Shown here: positions 7,284 to 16,550 of the stretch, in pieces
How positions within the stretch are numbered: the first letter of the stretch is position 1
Layout: the number at the start of each line of letters is the position of its first letter
Assembly: GCA_026390835.1 (NCBI GenBank)
Contig: JAPLFD010000020.1
Span: 1 to 64,000, forward strand
From: Sphingobacteriales bacterium
Lineage (GTDB): Bacteria; Bacteroidota; Bacteroidia; Sphingobacteriales; Sphingobacteriaceae
DNA length: 64,000 nt
Reading direction: 5' to 3'
Translations under genes and position numbers: made by a program
The notes under the pieces: generated by a model
What the model was told of the DNA's origin: nothing
Database searches by the model: none
What the model saw: only the letters and a program-made list of their open reading frames with translations

Positions 7284-7856
7284 ATGAAAATTCTGCTAGT
7301 AGACAATTACGATTCCTTTACCTACAACCTGGTTCACCTCATACAGCAACTAGGCGCAACGTATGAAGTAACGGTTCGCCGTAACGATGAAATTAGTTTA
7401 GCAGAAGTAGCCGCATACGATCGTATCTTACTTTCACCGGGTCCTGGTTTACCTGCAGATGCCGGCTTGTTACTACCCATTATACAAACCTATGCCGATA
7501 AAAAACCAATACTAGGCGTTTGCTTGGGCCATCAGGCCATTGGCCAGGTATTTGGCGCCAAACTGCTTAATTTAGCAGAGGTGGCTCATGGGGTGGCTAC
7601 ACCCATTCTTAAAACCGCCACGCCCTCCCCACTATTTAAAAATCTACCCGAAACATTTTTGGTAGGGCGCTACCACAGCTGGGTGCTAAGCCCAAAAGAA
7701 TTTCCAAAAGAATTACACATTACCGCCACCGATGCAGCCGGAAATATCATGGCCTTTCAGCATGCCCAGTACCAGGTGCAGGCCGTGCAATTTCACCCCG
7801 AGAGTGTACTCACACCCCATGGGAAAAGCATGATGAAGAATTGGTTAGAGGGTTAA
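7284..7856 (+). CDS. pabA: Glutamine amidotransferase, PabA/TrpG type
   Basis: The 190-residue protein is a class I glutamine amidotransferase subunit that supplies ammonia to a chorismate-using partner, making aminodeoxychorismate (folate) or anthranilate (tryptophan). Seen: MKILLVDNYDSFTYNLVHLI, SPGPGLP, nucleophile Cys in GVCLGHQAIGQ, and the catalytic His-Glu in QFHPESVLTPHG. No synthase large subunit or trp gene lies nearby, so PabA and TrpG cannot be separated from context. CTTG-N20-CATCTTTG upstream (7239-7270) is a plausible promoter. Confidence 0.9.
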   Translation: MKILLVDNYDSFTYNLVHLIQQLGATYEVTVRRNDEISLAEVAAYDRILLSPGPGLPADAGLLLPIIQTYADKKPILGVCLGHQAIGQVFGAKLLNLAEVAHGVATPILKTATPSPLFKNLPETFLVGRYHSWVLSPKEFPKELHITATDAAGNIMAFQHAQYQVQAVQFHPESVLTPHGKSMMKNWLEG

Positions 7857-7938
7857 AAAATAACAGTACTCTCTTTTTCTAAATTTATTTCTAAATTCAT
7901 CTTTTATAACAACCAATTATAACCTTTCTTACACCCAA

Positions 7939-9627
7939 ATGAAAATCTTACAAACCGCAGATTACCTGGTATTCTTAGTCTACTTTTTAATTGTAGCTCT
8001 GTATGGCTATTACGTTTACCGCCAAAAAAAGGCACACGCAGAAAATTCTAAAGATTTTTTCTTAGCCAAAGATTCGCTTACCTGGTGGGCTATTGGTGCT
8101 TCACTCATTGCTTCTAACATTTCCGCAGAGCAATTTATTGGCATGAGCAGTTCGGGCTTTACCATGGGTCTAGCCATAGCCACCTACGAATGGATGGCTG
8201 CCGCAACGCTAATTATTGTAGCCGTATTTTTTATTCCGGTATATCTAAAAAACAAAATTTATACCATGCCGCAATTTTTACATCAGCGGTACAACGGCAC
8301 AGTAGCTATGATTATGGCCATTTTTTGGCTATTGCTTTATGTGGTGGTAAACCTTACCTCCATTTTATACCTGGGTGCCTTGGCCATCAATAGCATTTCG
8401 GGCTTAGACATTACGGTGTGTATGTACCTACTCTCCATCTTTGCCATTATCATTACGCTAGGTGGTATGAAAGTAATAGGCTATACCGATGTCATTCAAG
8501 TATTCTTCTTAATCTTAGGCGGATTGGTAACTACCTATTTAGCCCTACAATTGGTAGCCAACCATTTTGGTACCTCGGGCGTGCTGAACGGTTTTAATTT
8601 AGTTACCCAAAAAGCTTCCGACCATTTCCACATGATATTTAAACAAGATAATGCCCATTATATGGATTTGCCGGGCTTATCGGTATTAATAGGAGGCATG
8701 CTTATAGTAAACCTAAACTACTGGGGTTGCAACCAATACATTACGCAACGTGCCCTTGGTGCCGATTTAGCTACGGCCCGTAGTGGTATTTTATTCGCTG
8801 CGTTCTTAAAATTACTCATGCCATTAATCGTGGTTTTACCTGGTATTGCCGCTTTTGTATTGTATAAAGAGGGCTACGGAAATTTCCAAGGCGATATGCT
8901 TAGAAATGGAGAACTGGTGCCCGATACAGCCTATCCGGTATTGCTAAACTTATTGCCGGCCGGCTTAAAAGGACTTTCTTTTGCGGCACTAACCGCCGCT
9001 ATTGTGGCTTCCTTAGCCGGTAAAGCCAATAGTATTGCCACCATTTTTACCCTAGATGTATACAAGAAAATAGTGGATAAAGATGCCAACGAGCATAAAC
9101 AAGTCATTATTGGTCGCATTACAGTTGTAGTAGCTATGTTATTGGCCATACTTATTGCGCCCCATTTAGGTATCGATAAAAAAGGCGGCTTCCAATTTAT
9201 TCAAGAGTATACCGGCTTTGTTTCACCGGGAGTTTTTGCCATGTTTATTTTGGGCTTTTTCTGGAAACGTACTACCTCTAACGCTGCCTTATTTGCTACC
9301 ATTGGTGGTTTCTGCTTATCCGTGTTTTTTAAAGTATTACCCAACTTTGCAAACCTAGCCTTTTTAAGTCCCTATGGATTTTCGAAACTGGTTACCCAAG
9401 CCAACGGAAGCGCCGTATATGAAATTCCATTTATAGACCGCATGGGTTTTGTATTTGCCATTGCGGTACTTGCCATGGTCATCATCAGCTTGTTCGAAAA
9501 CAGAAATGGCAACAACCCGAAAGGTTTAGAAATAGACAAAAGTATGTTTAAGCCACAGCCCTCGTTTATTGTAGGGGCGGTATTGGTAATGGGTATTATT
9601 ACGGCATTATACACTATTTATTGGTAG
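7939..9627 (+). CDS. Sodium:solute symporter (SSS family, SGLT-like)
   Basis: The 562-residue integral membrane protein has about 14 hydrophobic segments. Family signatures are visible early: FFLAKDSLTWWAIGASLIASNISAEQ (written in part) and the QFIGMSSSGF stretch, then ALTAAIVASLAGKANSIATIF near residue 355, which carries the Na+-site helix 8 region. SSS proteins use the sodium gradient to import sugars, amino acids or anions; SGLT-like members of this group most often take sugars, but substrate is not readable. It is followed 21 bp later by a GapN-like dehydrogenase on the same strand, which would fit sugar catabolism. Confidence 0.88.
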   Translation: MKILQTADYLVFLVYFLIVALYGYYVYRQKKAHAENSKDFFLAKDSLTWWAIGASLIASNISAEQFIGMSSSGFTMGLAIATYEWMAAATLIIVAVFFIPVYLKNKIYTMPQFLHQRYNGTVAMIMAIFWLLLYVVVNLTSILYLGALAINSISGLDITVCMYLLSIFAIIITLGGMKVIGYTDVIQVFFLILGGLVTTYLALQLVANHFGTSGVLNGFNLVTQKASDHFHMIFKQDNAHYMDLPGLSVLIGGMLIVNLNYWGCNQYITQRALGADLATARSGILFAAFLKLLMPLIVVLPGIAAFVLYKEGYGNFQGDMLRNGELVPDTAYPVLLNLLPAGLKGLSFAALTAAIVASLAGKANSIATIFTLDVYKKIVDKDANEHKQVIIGRITVVVAMLLAILIAPHLGIDKKGGFQFIQEYTGFVSPGVFAMFILGFFWKRTTSNAALFATIGGFCLSVFFKVLPNFANLAFLSPYGFSKLVTQANGSAVYEIPFIDRMGFVFAIAVLAMVIISLFENRNGNNPKGLEIDKSMFKPQPSFIVGAVLVMGIITALYTIYW

Positions 9628-9648
9628 ATTTATTTTTACATTTGACAC

Positions 9649-11274
9649 ATGAGTTTACAAGAAACACTAACAAACATTTTTGTTACCGAGGCGCAAATTC
9701 CGGAAGCTTTTCGTTTAACTGCTGAGTTGCACCAAGGCGAATTCTTGTGCAACGGACAAATGAAACCCTGGAATGGTGAACGCCATACCGTATCGTCGCC
9801 CATTTGTATACAAACAGCCAATGGCCTAGAGCGAAAAGTGATAGGCAGTTACCCGCTGTGTACGCAAAAAGAAGCCAATGAAGCACTCGATGCAGCCGTA
9901 GCGGCCTACAACAATGGCCGTGGCGAATGGCCTACCATGAGTGTGGCCGAACGCATTGCCTGTGTAGAGCGTTTTACGCATGAAATTATAGAGAAAAAAG
10001 ACGAAGTGGTTAAATTGCTGATGTGGGAAATTGGAAAATCGCATGGCGATTCTGTGAAAGAATTCGACCGCACCATCGAGTATATTTACGCCACTATTGA
10101 TGCCTTAAAAGATATCGATCGTCAATCTTCGAGATTTGAAATAGAACAAGGCATTATAGCCCAAGTACGCCGTTCGCCGCTGGGTGTGGTATTGTGTATG
10201 GGCCCCTTTAACTATCCACTAAACGAAACCTTTACCACCCTTATTCCGGCCCTTATTATGGGCAATACCATATTGTTTAAACCACCTAAACACGGTACGT
10301 TATTGCATTACCCATTATTGGAAGCCTTTAAAAAATGTTTCCCTAAGGGTGTGGTAAACACCATTTATGGCAGAGGAAATACCATTGTTCCGGCGCTTAT
10401 GGAATCGGGAAAAATTAATGTATTAACCCTTATTGGTTCTAGTAAAGTAGCCAATCAGTTGAAAAAATTGCACCCTAAAGTAAATCGTTTGCGTGCTATT
10501 TTAGGTTTAGATGCTAAAAATGCAGCTATAATTACAGCTAAAGCCGATTTAAAATTAGCTGTTCAAGAAACGGTGTTGGGCGCACTTTCTTTTAACGGGC
10601 AACGTTGCACCGCACTTAAAATAGTATTTGTACACCGAAGCCTAGTTGATGAATTTTTGAAAGGCTTAACCGCAGCGGTGGAGGCACTAAAACCGGGTAT
10701 GCCTTGGGATGCTGGTGTGGCATTAACCCCACTTCCCGAGCCGCAAAAACCGGCTTACTTAAAAGAATGCATTACCGATGCCCTTGCCCATGGCGCCAAA
10801 GTAATAAACCCAGGCGGTGGCGAAACGGTAGAATCATTTGTGTATCCGGCCATTTTGTATCCGGTAAACAAAAACATGAAACTCTATACCGAAGAACAAT
10901 TTGGTCCGCTTATTCCGGTAGTACCTTTTGATGATTTGGAAGAACCTATCAACTACCTCATCGAATCTACCCACGGACAACAAGTGAGTATTTTTAGTCA
11001 AGATAAAGACGAAGTAGCTTCTTTAATTGATCCGCTAATAAATCAGGTAAGTAGAGTAAACATCAATTGCCAATGCCAACGTGGGCCCGATGTGTTTCCG
11101 TTTACCGGCCGTAAAGATAGTGCCGAAGGAACGCTTTCGGTAGTAGATGCCTTACGTGCATTTTCTATCCGCTCTTTGGTAGCTACCAAATTAAACGATA
11201 GCAACAAGCATTTGTTTAACGAAATTGTAGATACCCACAGTTCTAATTTCTTAAGCACGAAGTACTTGTTTTAA
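9649..11274 (+). CDS. gapN: GapN-like aldehyde dehydrogenase (non-phosphorylating GAPDH type)
   Basis: The 541-residue protein belongs to the ALDH superfamily and most resembles NADP-dependent non-phosphorylating glyceraldehyde-3-phosphate dehydrogenase, which makes 3-phosphoglycerate and NADPH. Oxyanion Asn188 (MGPFNYP) and nucleophile Cys320 (FNGQRCTALK) are present. The usual ELGGK motif reads LGLDAKN at 285-291, so the general-base Glu is Gly286; its distance to Cys (34 residues) is the same as between Glu250 and Cys284 in the characterised streptococcal enzyme. Activity may therefore be altered. It follows the SSS transporter by 21 bp and is closed by a strong terminator. Confidence 0.82.
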   Translation: MSLQETLTNIFVTEAQIPEAFRLTAELHQGEFLCNGQMKPWNGERHTVSSPICIQTANGLERKVIGSYPLCTQKEANEALDAAVAAYNNGRGEWPTMSVAERIACVERFTHEIIEKKDEVVKLLMWEIGKSHGDSVKEFDRTIEYIYATIDALKDIDRQSSRFEIEQGIIAQVRRSPLGVVLCMGPFNYPLNETFTTLIPALIMGNTILFKPPKHGTLLHYPLLEAFKKCFPKGVVNTIYGRGNTIVPALMESGKINVLTLIGSSKVANQLKKLHPKVNRLRAILGLDAKNAAIITAKADLKLAVQETVLGALSFNGQRCTALKIVFVHRSLVDEFLKGLTAAVEALKPGMPWDAGVALTPLPEPQKPAYLKECITDALAHGAKVINPGGGETVESFVYPAILYPVNKNMKLYTEEQFGPLIPVVPFDDLEEPINYLIESTHGQQVSIFSQDKDEVASLIDPLINQVSRVNINCQCQRGPDVFPFTGRKDSAEGTLSVVDALRAFSIRSLVATKLNDSNKHLFNEIVDTHSSNFLSTKYLF

Positions 11275-11294
11275 ACCAAAAATACCCCTTTTCA

Positions 11295-11328
11295 AAAGGC
11301 CTCTTCATCACTGGAGAGGCCTTTTTTT
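11295..11328 (+). terminator. Rho-independent terminator after the gapN-like gene
   Basis: A perfect 10-bp stem AAAGGCCTCT / AGAGGCCTTT (11295-11304 and 11315-11324) with a 10-nt loop is followed by a T run. Confidence 0.85.
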
Positions 11329-11424
11329 GATGCAGAAGGCCTTGTCAAAAATAAAAGCCGTATCTTGTACAAATTTTAGAGAGCATTGGTTCTCAATGCT
11401 CCAACATCACCCTTAAACATATAC

Positions 11425-12696
11425 ATGCAATTTCAAGATTTAAACCTTATAGAGCCTATTTTAAAAGCGCTTAAACACGAAGGTTATACTACCCCAACAC
11501 CCATACAAGCACAAGCCATTCCTTTGGTATTAGAAGGAAACGATTTATTAGGTTGTGCACAAACCGGCACCGGAAAAACCGCCGCCTTTACCATTCCTAT
11601 TCTTCAGTTATTAAGCGCCAATAAAAGCTTCGAAAAGAAGAAAAAAATACGCAGTTTAATTGTTACCCCCACCAGAGAGTTGGCCATTCAAATTGGCGAA
11701 AGCTTTAAAGCCTATGGCCGCCATACGGGGCTTACCTGCAGCGTTATTTTTGGCGGAGTAAGTCAAGGCGCTCAAGTAAATGCCTTAAGAACCGGAGTAG
11801 ATGTGGTTATTGCCACGCCCGGTCGTTTGTTAGATTTAATGAACCAAGGTTTTTTAAGCCTCCGGGATGTAGAAATTTTTGTACTCGATGAAGCCGATCG
11901 CATGCTCGATATGGGTTTTATACACGATGTAAAAAAATTACTTACCGTGTTACCCAAACAACGCCAGTCGCTGTTTTTCTCGGCTACCATGCCGCCCGAT
12001 ATTATTAAACTATCGGATAGTATTTTAAATAAACCCAAACAAGTATCGGTTACGCCGGTTTCGTCTACGGTAGAAATTATCAATCAGGGTATTTATTTTG
12101 TAGATAAAGGAAATAAAGCAGCGCTCTTGGTAGACATTCTTAAAAGCCCAGAAATTAAAACCATGTTGGTATTTACCCGTACCAAACACGGTGCCGATAA
12201 AGTGGTAAAGCTGTTGCTAAAATACCGCATTACGGCCGAAGCCATACACGGCAACAAGGCGCAAAATGCTCGTCAGCGGGCCTTAAACAATTTTAAAGCC
12301 CAAACCACCCGAGTATTGGTAGCAACCGATATTGCCGCTCGTGGTATTGATGTAGACGAATTGGAATATGTATTGAACTACGAATTGCCCAACATTCCGG
12401 AAACCTATGTACACCGCATTGGCCGTACAGGTAGGGCAGGAGCCAAGGGCAGTGCCTTCTCTTTTTGCGATGCGGAAGAAAAAGCCTTTTTAAAGGATAT
12501 CGAAAAACTCATTGCCAAGCAAATTCCGGTAATTGCCAATCATCCCTATCCGTTACAAGATCACCATCCGGTAAAAGCACCTAAACAACAACAGGGTCGC
12601 CGCGATAAAGGGCATCAAACCCCTAAACCTCAAGGTAGCGCTAAGCCGGCTACAGGCGGCAGAAGTTGGTTTGCTAAATCGCGGTCGAAGTACTAA
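11425..12696 (+). CDS. rhlE: DEAD-box RNA helicase RhlE
   Basis: The 423-residue ATP-dependent RNA helicase acts in ribosome assembly and RNA turnover. Motifs in order: Q motif TPTPIQAQAIP, Walker A AQTGTGKTAA, PTRELAIQ, DEAD box VLDEADRMLD, SAT, then HRIGRTGRAG in the second RecA domain. The C-terminus is a basic Lys/Gln/Pro-rich tail typical of RhlE. I start at 11425 (MQFQDLNL), because the family begins with this F-x-x-L Q-motif lead-in and the upstream in-frame ATG at 11386 adds 13 atypical residues. A relic copy of the 3' end of this gene is found at 14160-14316. Confidence 0.93.
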   Translation: MQFQDLNLIEPILKALKHEGYTTPTPIQAQAIPLVLEGNDLLGCAQTGTGKTAAFTIPILQLLSANKSFEKKKKIRSLIVTPTRELAIQIGESFKAYGRHTGLTCSVIFGGVSQGAQVNALRTGVDVVIATPGRLLDLMNQGFLSLRDVEIFVLDEADRMLDMGFIHDVKKLLTVLPKQRQSLFFSATMPPDIIKLSDSILNKPKQVSVTPVSSTVEIINQGIYFVDKGNKAALLVDILKSPEIKTMLVFTRTKHGADKVVKLLLKYRITAEAIHGNKAQNARQRALNNFKAQTTRVLVATDIAARGIDVDELEYVLNYELPNIPETYVHRIGRTGRAGAKGSAFSFCDAEEKAFLKDIEKLIAKQIPVIANHPYPLQDHHPVKAPKQQQGRRDKGHQTPKPQGSAKPATGGRSWFAKSRSKY

Positions 12697-12708
12697 ATAC
12701 GTGTTAGT

Positions 12709-14091
12709 TTAGAGCGTATACTGTATTCCCCTTTTCGGAATACAGGTCTCAAAACCCAATTCCGAAGCACTTTGGGCAAGTTCTTCCATGCTACTAAGTT
12801 CTCCGTGGACTAAAAATAATTTTTGCAGGTTTTTTTGCTGCGTAATGACCTGCATTAAATCAGCATGATCACCATGTCCACTCAATAAATCGGTTTTTTC
12901 AATAGTGGCATACACGGGCAATTCCCTATCTCGAATACGCACAAAGGAATCGCCTCGTAATAATTTATGGCCTAAGGTACCTGGGGCACAAAAGCCGATA
13001 AATAGTAAAGTGCAGTAGAGGTTTTGTACATTATAATATAAATGATCTTGTATACGGCCACCCTCTAGCATACCTGCTGATGAAATAATAATACAAGGCT
13101 CATAAAAATTAGTAATGGCCTTACTCTCCTTTAAATTTTGGGTATACGTCAGGTTTTCGAATTCATATTCATCGCCATGATGCGCATAAAAAGCTTGTGC
13201 CTCAGGGTGCAATAAGTTGCGGTGTTTACGGTATACTGCTGTGGCGTATTGTGCCAAAGGGCTATCCACAAATATAGGAATGGGAGGGAGCCCCTTTTCT
13301 AAAAAAATGCGGTTAAGCGTATATATAAGCGATTGAGTGCGACCAATACTAAAGGCCGGAATAATTAACCGCCCTGAGGTTTTAACGCAGGCTTGTTGGA
13401 TAGTTTCTATTAATTTTTCTTCAATGCTAGTCCCTTGACTATGAAAACGACCCCCATAAGTAGATTCGCAAACCAGAAAATCAACCGGTGGCAGGGCTTG
13501 TGGATCTGGGAGTAGTGGATAGTTTTTTCTGCCAATATCGCCAGTAAACGCTATTTTTTTCTCTATACCATCTTCTATAATGCGTAATACCACTGCGGCG
13601 GCACCTAACAAATGGCCTATAGGAATAAATTCTACCGCAATGTGTTCGTTTACTTGGAAAGGTTTATTAAAAGCAATTTCCACCATTTTATCGATGGTTT
13701 CGTGAACGTGTTTTTGTAAGTATAGTGGGTTGGGGCCTTGGCTTTTTCTATGTTTTCCTTTGGCACGTGCCCTTTGTTTACTTAAGAAAATGCTTACCGA
13801 ATCTAGCAACAGTAGTTCAGCTAAATCTTTAGTGGCGTGTGTACATAGAATTTGGCCCGTAAAGCCCATGCGTATTAAAGTGGGTAAATTACCCGAATGG
13901 TCTATGTGGGCATGGGTTAAAATGACTAGGTCAATTTCGGACGGATTAAAGGGGAACTCTTCGTTTTGTTCTTGGGAGCTGTTGCGTTCGTAATCGAGCC
14001 CACAATCTATTAATATCTGGTACTGATCTGTTTGAAGGAGGTGCATACTACCAGTAACCTGTTGCGCTGCACCCCAAATGGTCAAATTCAT
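12709..14091 (-). CDS. MBL-fold beta-CASP RNA nuclease (YSH1/CPSF73-like)
   Basis: The 460-residue protein has a metallo-beta-lactamase domain with the zinc motif THAHIDHSGNLP, later His/Asp ligands (GHLLGAAAVV, FTGDIG) and a beta-CASP insert (LIIPAFSIGRTQSLIYTLN, IISSAGMLEGGRI), ending with the LSGHGDHADL motif. This architecture is that of RNA endo/exonucleases of the CPSF73 type, widespread in bacteria but poorly characterised. It converges with rhlE with 12 bp between stops. It is flanked on both sides by rhlE 3'-end sequence in direct orientation. Confidence 0.9.
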   Translation of the reverse strand: MNLTIWGAAQQVTGSMHLLQTDQYQILIDCGLDYERNSSQEQNEEFPFNPSEIDLVILTHAHIDHSGNLPTLIRMGFTGQILCTHATKDLAELLLLDSVSIFLSKQRARAKGKHRKSQGPNPLYLQKHVHETIDKMVEIAFNKPFQVNEHIAVEFIPIGHLLGAAAVVLRIIEDGIEKKIAFTGDIGRKNYPLLPDPQALPPVDFLVCESTYGGRFHSQGTSIEEKLIETIQQACVKTSGRLIIPAFSIGRTQSLIYTLNRIFLEKGLPPIPIFVDSPLAQYATAVYRKHRNLLHPEAQAFYAHHGDEYEFENLTYTQNLKESKAITNFYEPCIIISSAGMLEGGRIQDHLYYNVQNLYCTLLFIGFCAPGTLGHKLLRGDSFVRIRDRELPVYATIEKTDLLSGHGDHADLMQVITQQKNLQKLFLVHGELSSMEELAQSASELGFETCIPKRGIQYTL

Positions 14092-14159
14092 GTTTTATTT
14101 AATTTCGGGTATATTTTCTATTCTTTAAAACCATTTTTCATCCTACTAGCCAACGCTAC

Positions 14160-14316
14160 AAGGATATCGAAAAACTCATTGCCAAGCAAATTCCGGTAAT
14201 TGCCAATTATTCCGATCTCTTGCAAGACCACAATCCGGTAAAAGCCCCAAACTGCTAGTAAATACTACATCTTCGGGAGATAAATTTGTTTTGCTAATTC
14301 GCGGTCGGAGTATTAG
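14160..14316 (+). pseudogene. Relic of the 3' end of rhlE
   Basis: Positions 14160-14207 are identical over 48 nt to 12493-12540 inside rhlE. Similarity then weakens but continues (CAATCCGGTAAAAGCcCC) and returns at the end, where TTTGCTAATTCGCGGTCGGAG matches the last codons of rhlE. The reading frame stays open for about 32 codons and then meets TAG near 14257. The middle of the basic tail is deleted. It occupies most of the gene-free stretch 14092-14393; the rest is AT-rich with no recognised feature. Confidence 0.85.
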
Positions 14317-14393
14317 AAGTTTTTTCTTGCTTTGTTTCTGATTTATTTAAATGTTATATCTTTAGGTGATTAAACATTAAAATATCTTTAAAT

Positions 14394-15041
14394 ATGTTCA
14401 AAAGCGCTTTTTCGCACTTCTTCATAAGCCCCCTTTCGGATATTTATGCGTCTGTTAAGAAAACCCTTTTTTTTATTTTTCAGCTGCTTTATACTGGTCT
14501 TACTCTAAGAGATTTTAAAGACCGTAGCAATGAAGAGAACTTAGATGAATCTAGTCGGGTATTTCATTTCTTAATTTTTGTATTGATTGGTAATATAGCC
14601 TATAACGAAATCTTTAGAGGACATGATTCCAATCTTTGGCATGATATAAAATCACAGAGCCTATTTACATTAGGCTATTTTATGTTATTTATCATAGTAT
14701 ATTTTTTCGGCGAATTATTTAATAAAATTTTTCGATCCAATTTTTTAGACACCTTGGTTACCCGGCTATATAACTTTTACGTACTCATCATGCTGGCGGT
14801 TTTACAATTTAGCGATACCATTAATCCTGCTCTAAAGGAAAATGTGAAGAATCAAGTAATATCGGAAAATGCGGCCCTTGTTTGGATGCTCCTTATACCC
14901 CATTTGCTTTTTGTATTTATTAAATTGTTTCGGGCAGGAATTTTTACCAAGAGGCATGCTTTTTTTATCCTGTTTTTCGGTTCACTTTTCTTAATAATAC
15001 TTGTTTTATTCTCTGACTTAATAGACTCACTTATTAGCTAA
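14394..15041 (+). CDS. Hypothetical five-helix membrane protein
   Basis: The 215-residue protein is not recognised. It has an N-terminal amphipathic region (residues 1-55) rich in Phe and charged residues, then about five hydrophobic segments (near 62-80, 92-115, 126-145, 160-182 and 190-212). No catalytic motif is visible. The stop lies 3 bp before the start of a PrsW-type intramembrane protease gene, so the pair is almost certainly one operon; this protein could be a partner or substrate of the protease, which is inference. Confidence 0.6.
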   Translation: MFKSAFSHFFISPLSDIYASVKKTLFFIFQLLYTGLTLRDFKDRSNEENLDESSRVFHFLIFVLIGNIAYNEIFRGHDSNLWHDIKSQSLFTLGYFMLFIIVYFFGELFNKIFRSNFLDTLVTRLYNFYVLIMLAVLQFSDTINPALKENVKNQVISENAALVWMLLIPHLLFVFIKLFRAGIFTKRHAFFILFFGSLFLIILVLFSDLIDSLIS

Positions 15042-15044
15042 GCC

Positions 15045-15743
15045 ATGATTTTTTTAATAGCATCAATCACTCCAGTTATCATTTTCTTGTATTTAATTTA
15101 CAGAAAAGATACTATTAAAGAACCCAAAGGTTTGTTGGCCAAATGTTTCTTCGGCGGGTTTTTGTCTATTGTACTTACTTTACTAATTGATATTCCGATG
15201 ACAAGCATCGGAGATAGTTTTAGCGATCCATTAGGTAAATCTTTTTGGGATGCCTTTTTAGTAGCTTCGGCACCAGAAGAATTATCCAAATTCTTGATTT
15301 TATATTGGCTGGTTTGGAAAAGTAAAGATTTCGATCAGCATTACGATGGCATTACCTACGCCGTTTTTGTTTCTATGGGTTTTGCCCTGATAGAAAACAT
15401 TTTATATGTATTTCAAGGTGGATTAGGTGTGGCTCTTGCTCGATCTGTGCTCTCGGTACCCGGTCATGGGTTTTTTGCCGTATTAATGGGGTATTATTTT
15501 TCACTGGCCAAGTTTGCACCGATAGAAGAACGTAAAAAACTGCTTTATAAGAGTTTAGCCATGCCAATTTTATTTCACGGACTTTATGATTTTGCACTGA
15601 TGTATGTTGCAAACAAAAACAGCAATGTATTTTTAGTAATTGTGCTCATGATTGTATTTACGTATACCGTGGTTAAACTCTGGAGATTGGGTATCAAAAA
15701 AATTAAGCTACACGCACTACACGACCACGCTAATTTAGGTTAA
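15045..15743 (+). CDS. PrsW-family intramembrane glutamic-type protease
   Basis: The 232-residue polytopic membrane protein carries the four PrsW/CAAX-like motifs: EE at 78-79 (SAPEELSKF), ALIEN at 114-118, HGFF at 141 and HGLYDF at 178-183. These Glu, His and Asp residues form the presumed active site in the membrane. In Bacillus the homologue cuts anti-sigma factor RsiW; the substrate here is unknown and no anti-sigma gene lies nearby. It is coupled to the preceding five-helix protein with a 3-bp gap. Confidence 0.88.
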   Translation: MIFLIASITPVIIFLYLIYRKDTIKEPKGLLAKCFFGGFLSIVLTLLIDIPMTSIGDSFSDPLGKSFWDAFLVASAPEELSKFLILYWLVWKSKDFDQHYDGITYAVFVSMGFALIENILYVFQGGLGVALARSVLSVPGHGFFAVLMGYYFSLAKFAPIEERKKLLYKSLAMPILFHGLYDFALMYVANKNSNVFLVIVLMIVFTYTVVKLWRLGIKKIKLHALHDHANLG

Positions 15744-15770
15744 CAAAACATTTACTAAAGCTCCCCATTC

Positions 15771-16550
15771 ATGGAAGTACACCATAAACACCATATCCCC
15801 AAAAAAATAACGGAATATTTTACCGAATTTTTGATGCTGTTTACCGCCGTTACCCTTGGTTTTTTTGCCGAAAATTACCGGGAGCATAGCCTCATAGAGG
15901 CCAAAATGCAAGAAAATTACGAGTCACTGGTGGAGGATCTAAGATCAGACTCTACGAAAATGACTTCACTAATAGATAGCTATAAACAAGGCGATTCTAC
16001 CCTTTTAAAATTCGATAACTTGTTGTATGACTACCATTCGGGTGCCATTACGTATGGGGAGCTGGTAGATGTATATAAAACCTTGAAACCCTTCCCTAAT
16101 TACAATACGGTTTTTATCAATAATACCACCTTTAAAAATGTACAATCGAGCGGCATGCTGAGTTATATCAGTTCACGTTCCTTACGTTTCGAGATTTCTT
16201 ATTATTACGAGGTGATGTTTAAGCAATTGCAAGATAACAATGCCCTTTTCGACAGAGATGGGATGGATTTTTTCGATCGCAACCTTCCAATAGGTCATTT
16301 ATTGAGAACCAGGAAATACCAAGTAACAAATACAAATAAAAAGAGTGGAAACTCGGCTCGTACACAAGAGGAGACGTATGAAGATTTTATATTTCAATTG
16401 CCAGAAACGAAGAAAATACTTACCTCTGATAAGTTGATTTATCAAGCCAAAGTATACCGTGATCGATACGCAGGCTATAATTATTTGTTAATTAAGATGA
16501 TGGAGAAGAACGCCTTATTGCTCAAAGAATTGAGGCGCATTCAGCATTAA
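15771..16550 (+). CDS. Hypothetical single-pass membrane protein
   Basis: The 259-residue protein begins with a His-rich, basic cytoplasmic head (MEVHHKHHIPKKITEYFTEF), followed by one membrane helix (FLMLFTAVTLGFFAENYREH, about 20-38) and a long helical outer domain. Proteins with this head and helix are common in Bacteroidota without a known function. It follows the PrsW gene by 27 bp on the same strand and overlaps the 3' end of corA, which converges, by 4 bp. Confidence 0.65.
   Translation: MEVHHKHHIPKKITEYFTEFLMLFTAVTLGFFAENYREHSLIEAKMQENYESLVEDLRSDSTKMTSLIDSYKQGDSTLLKFDNLLYDYHSGAITYGELVDVYKTLKPFPNYNTVFINNTTFKNVQSSGMLSYISSRSLRFEISYYYEVMFKQLQDNNALFDRDGMDFFDRNLPIGHLLRTRKYQVTNTNKKSGNSARTQEETYEDFIFQLPETKKILTSDKLIYQAKVYRDRYAGYNYLLIKMMEKNALLLKELRRIQH

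Noticed and set aside
14160-14260. Small protein gene from the rhlE-like fragment
   Set aside because: It has no start codon of its own, stops after about 32 codons and is explained as a duplicated fragment.
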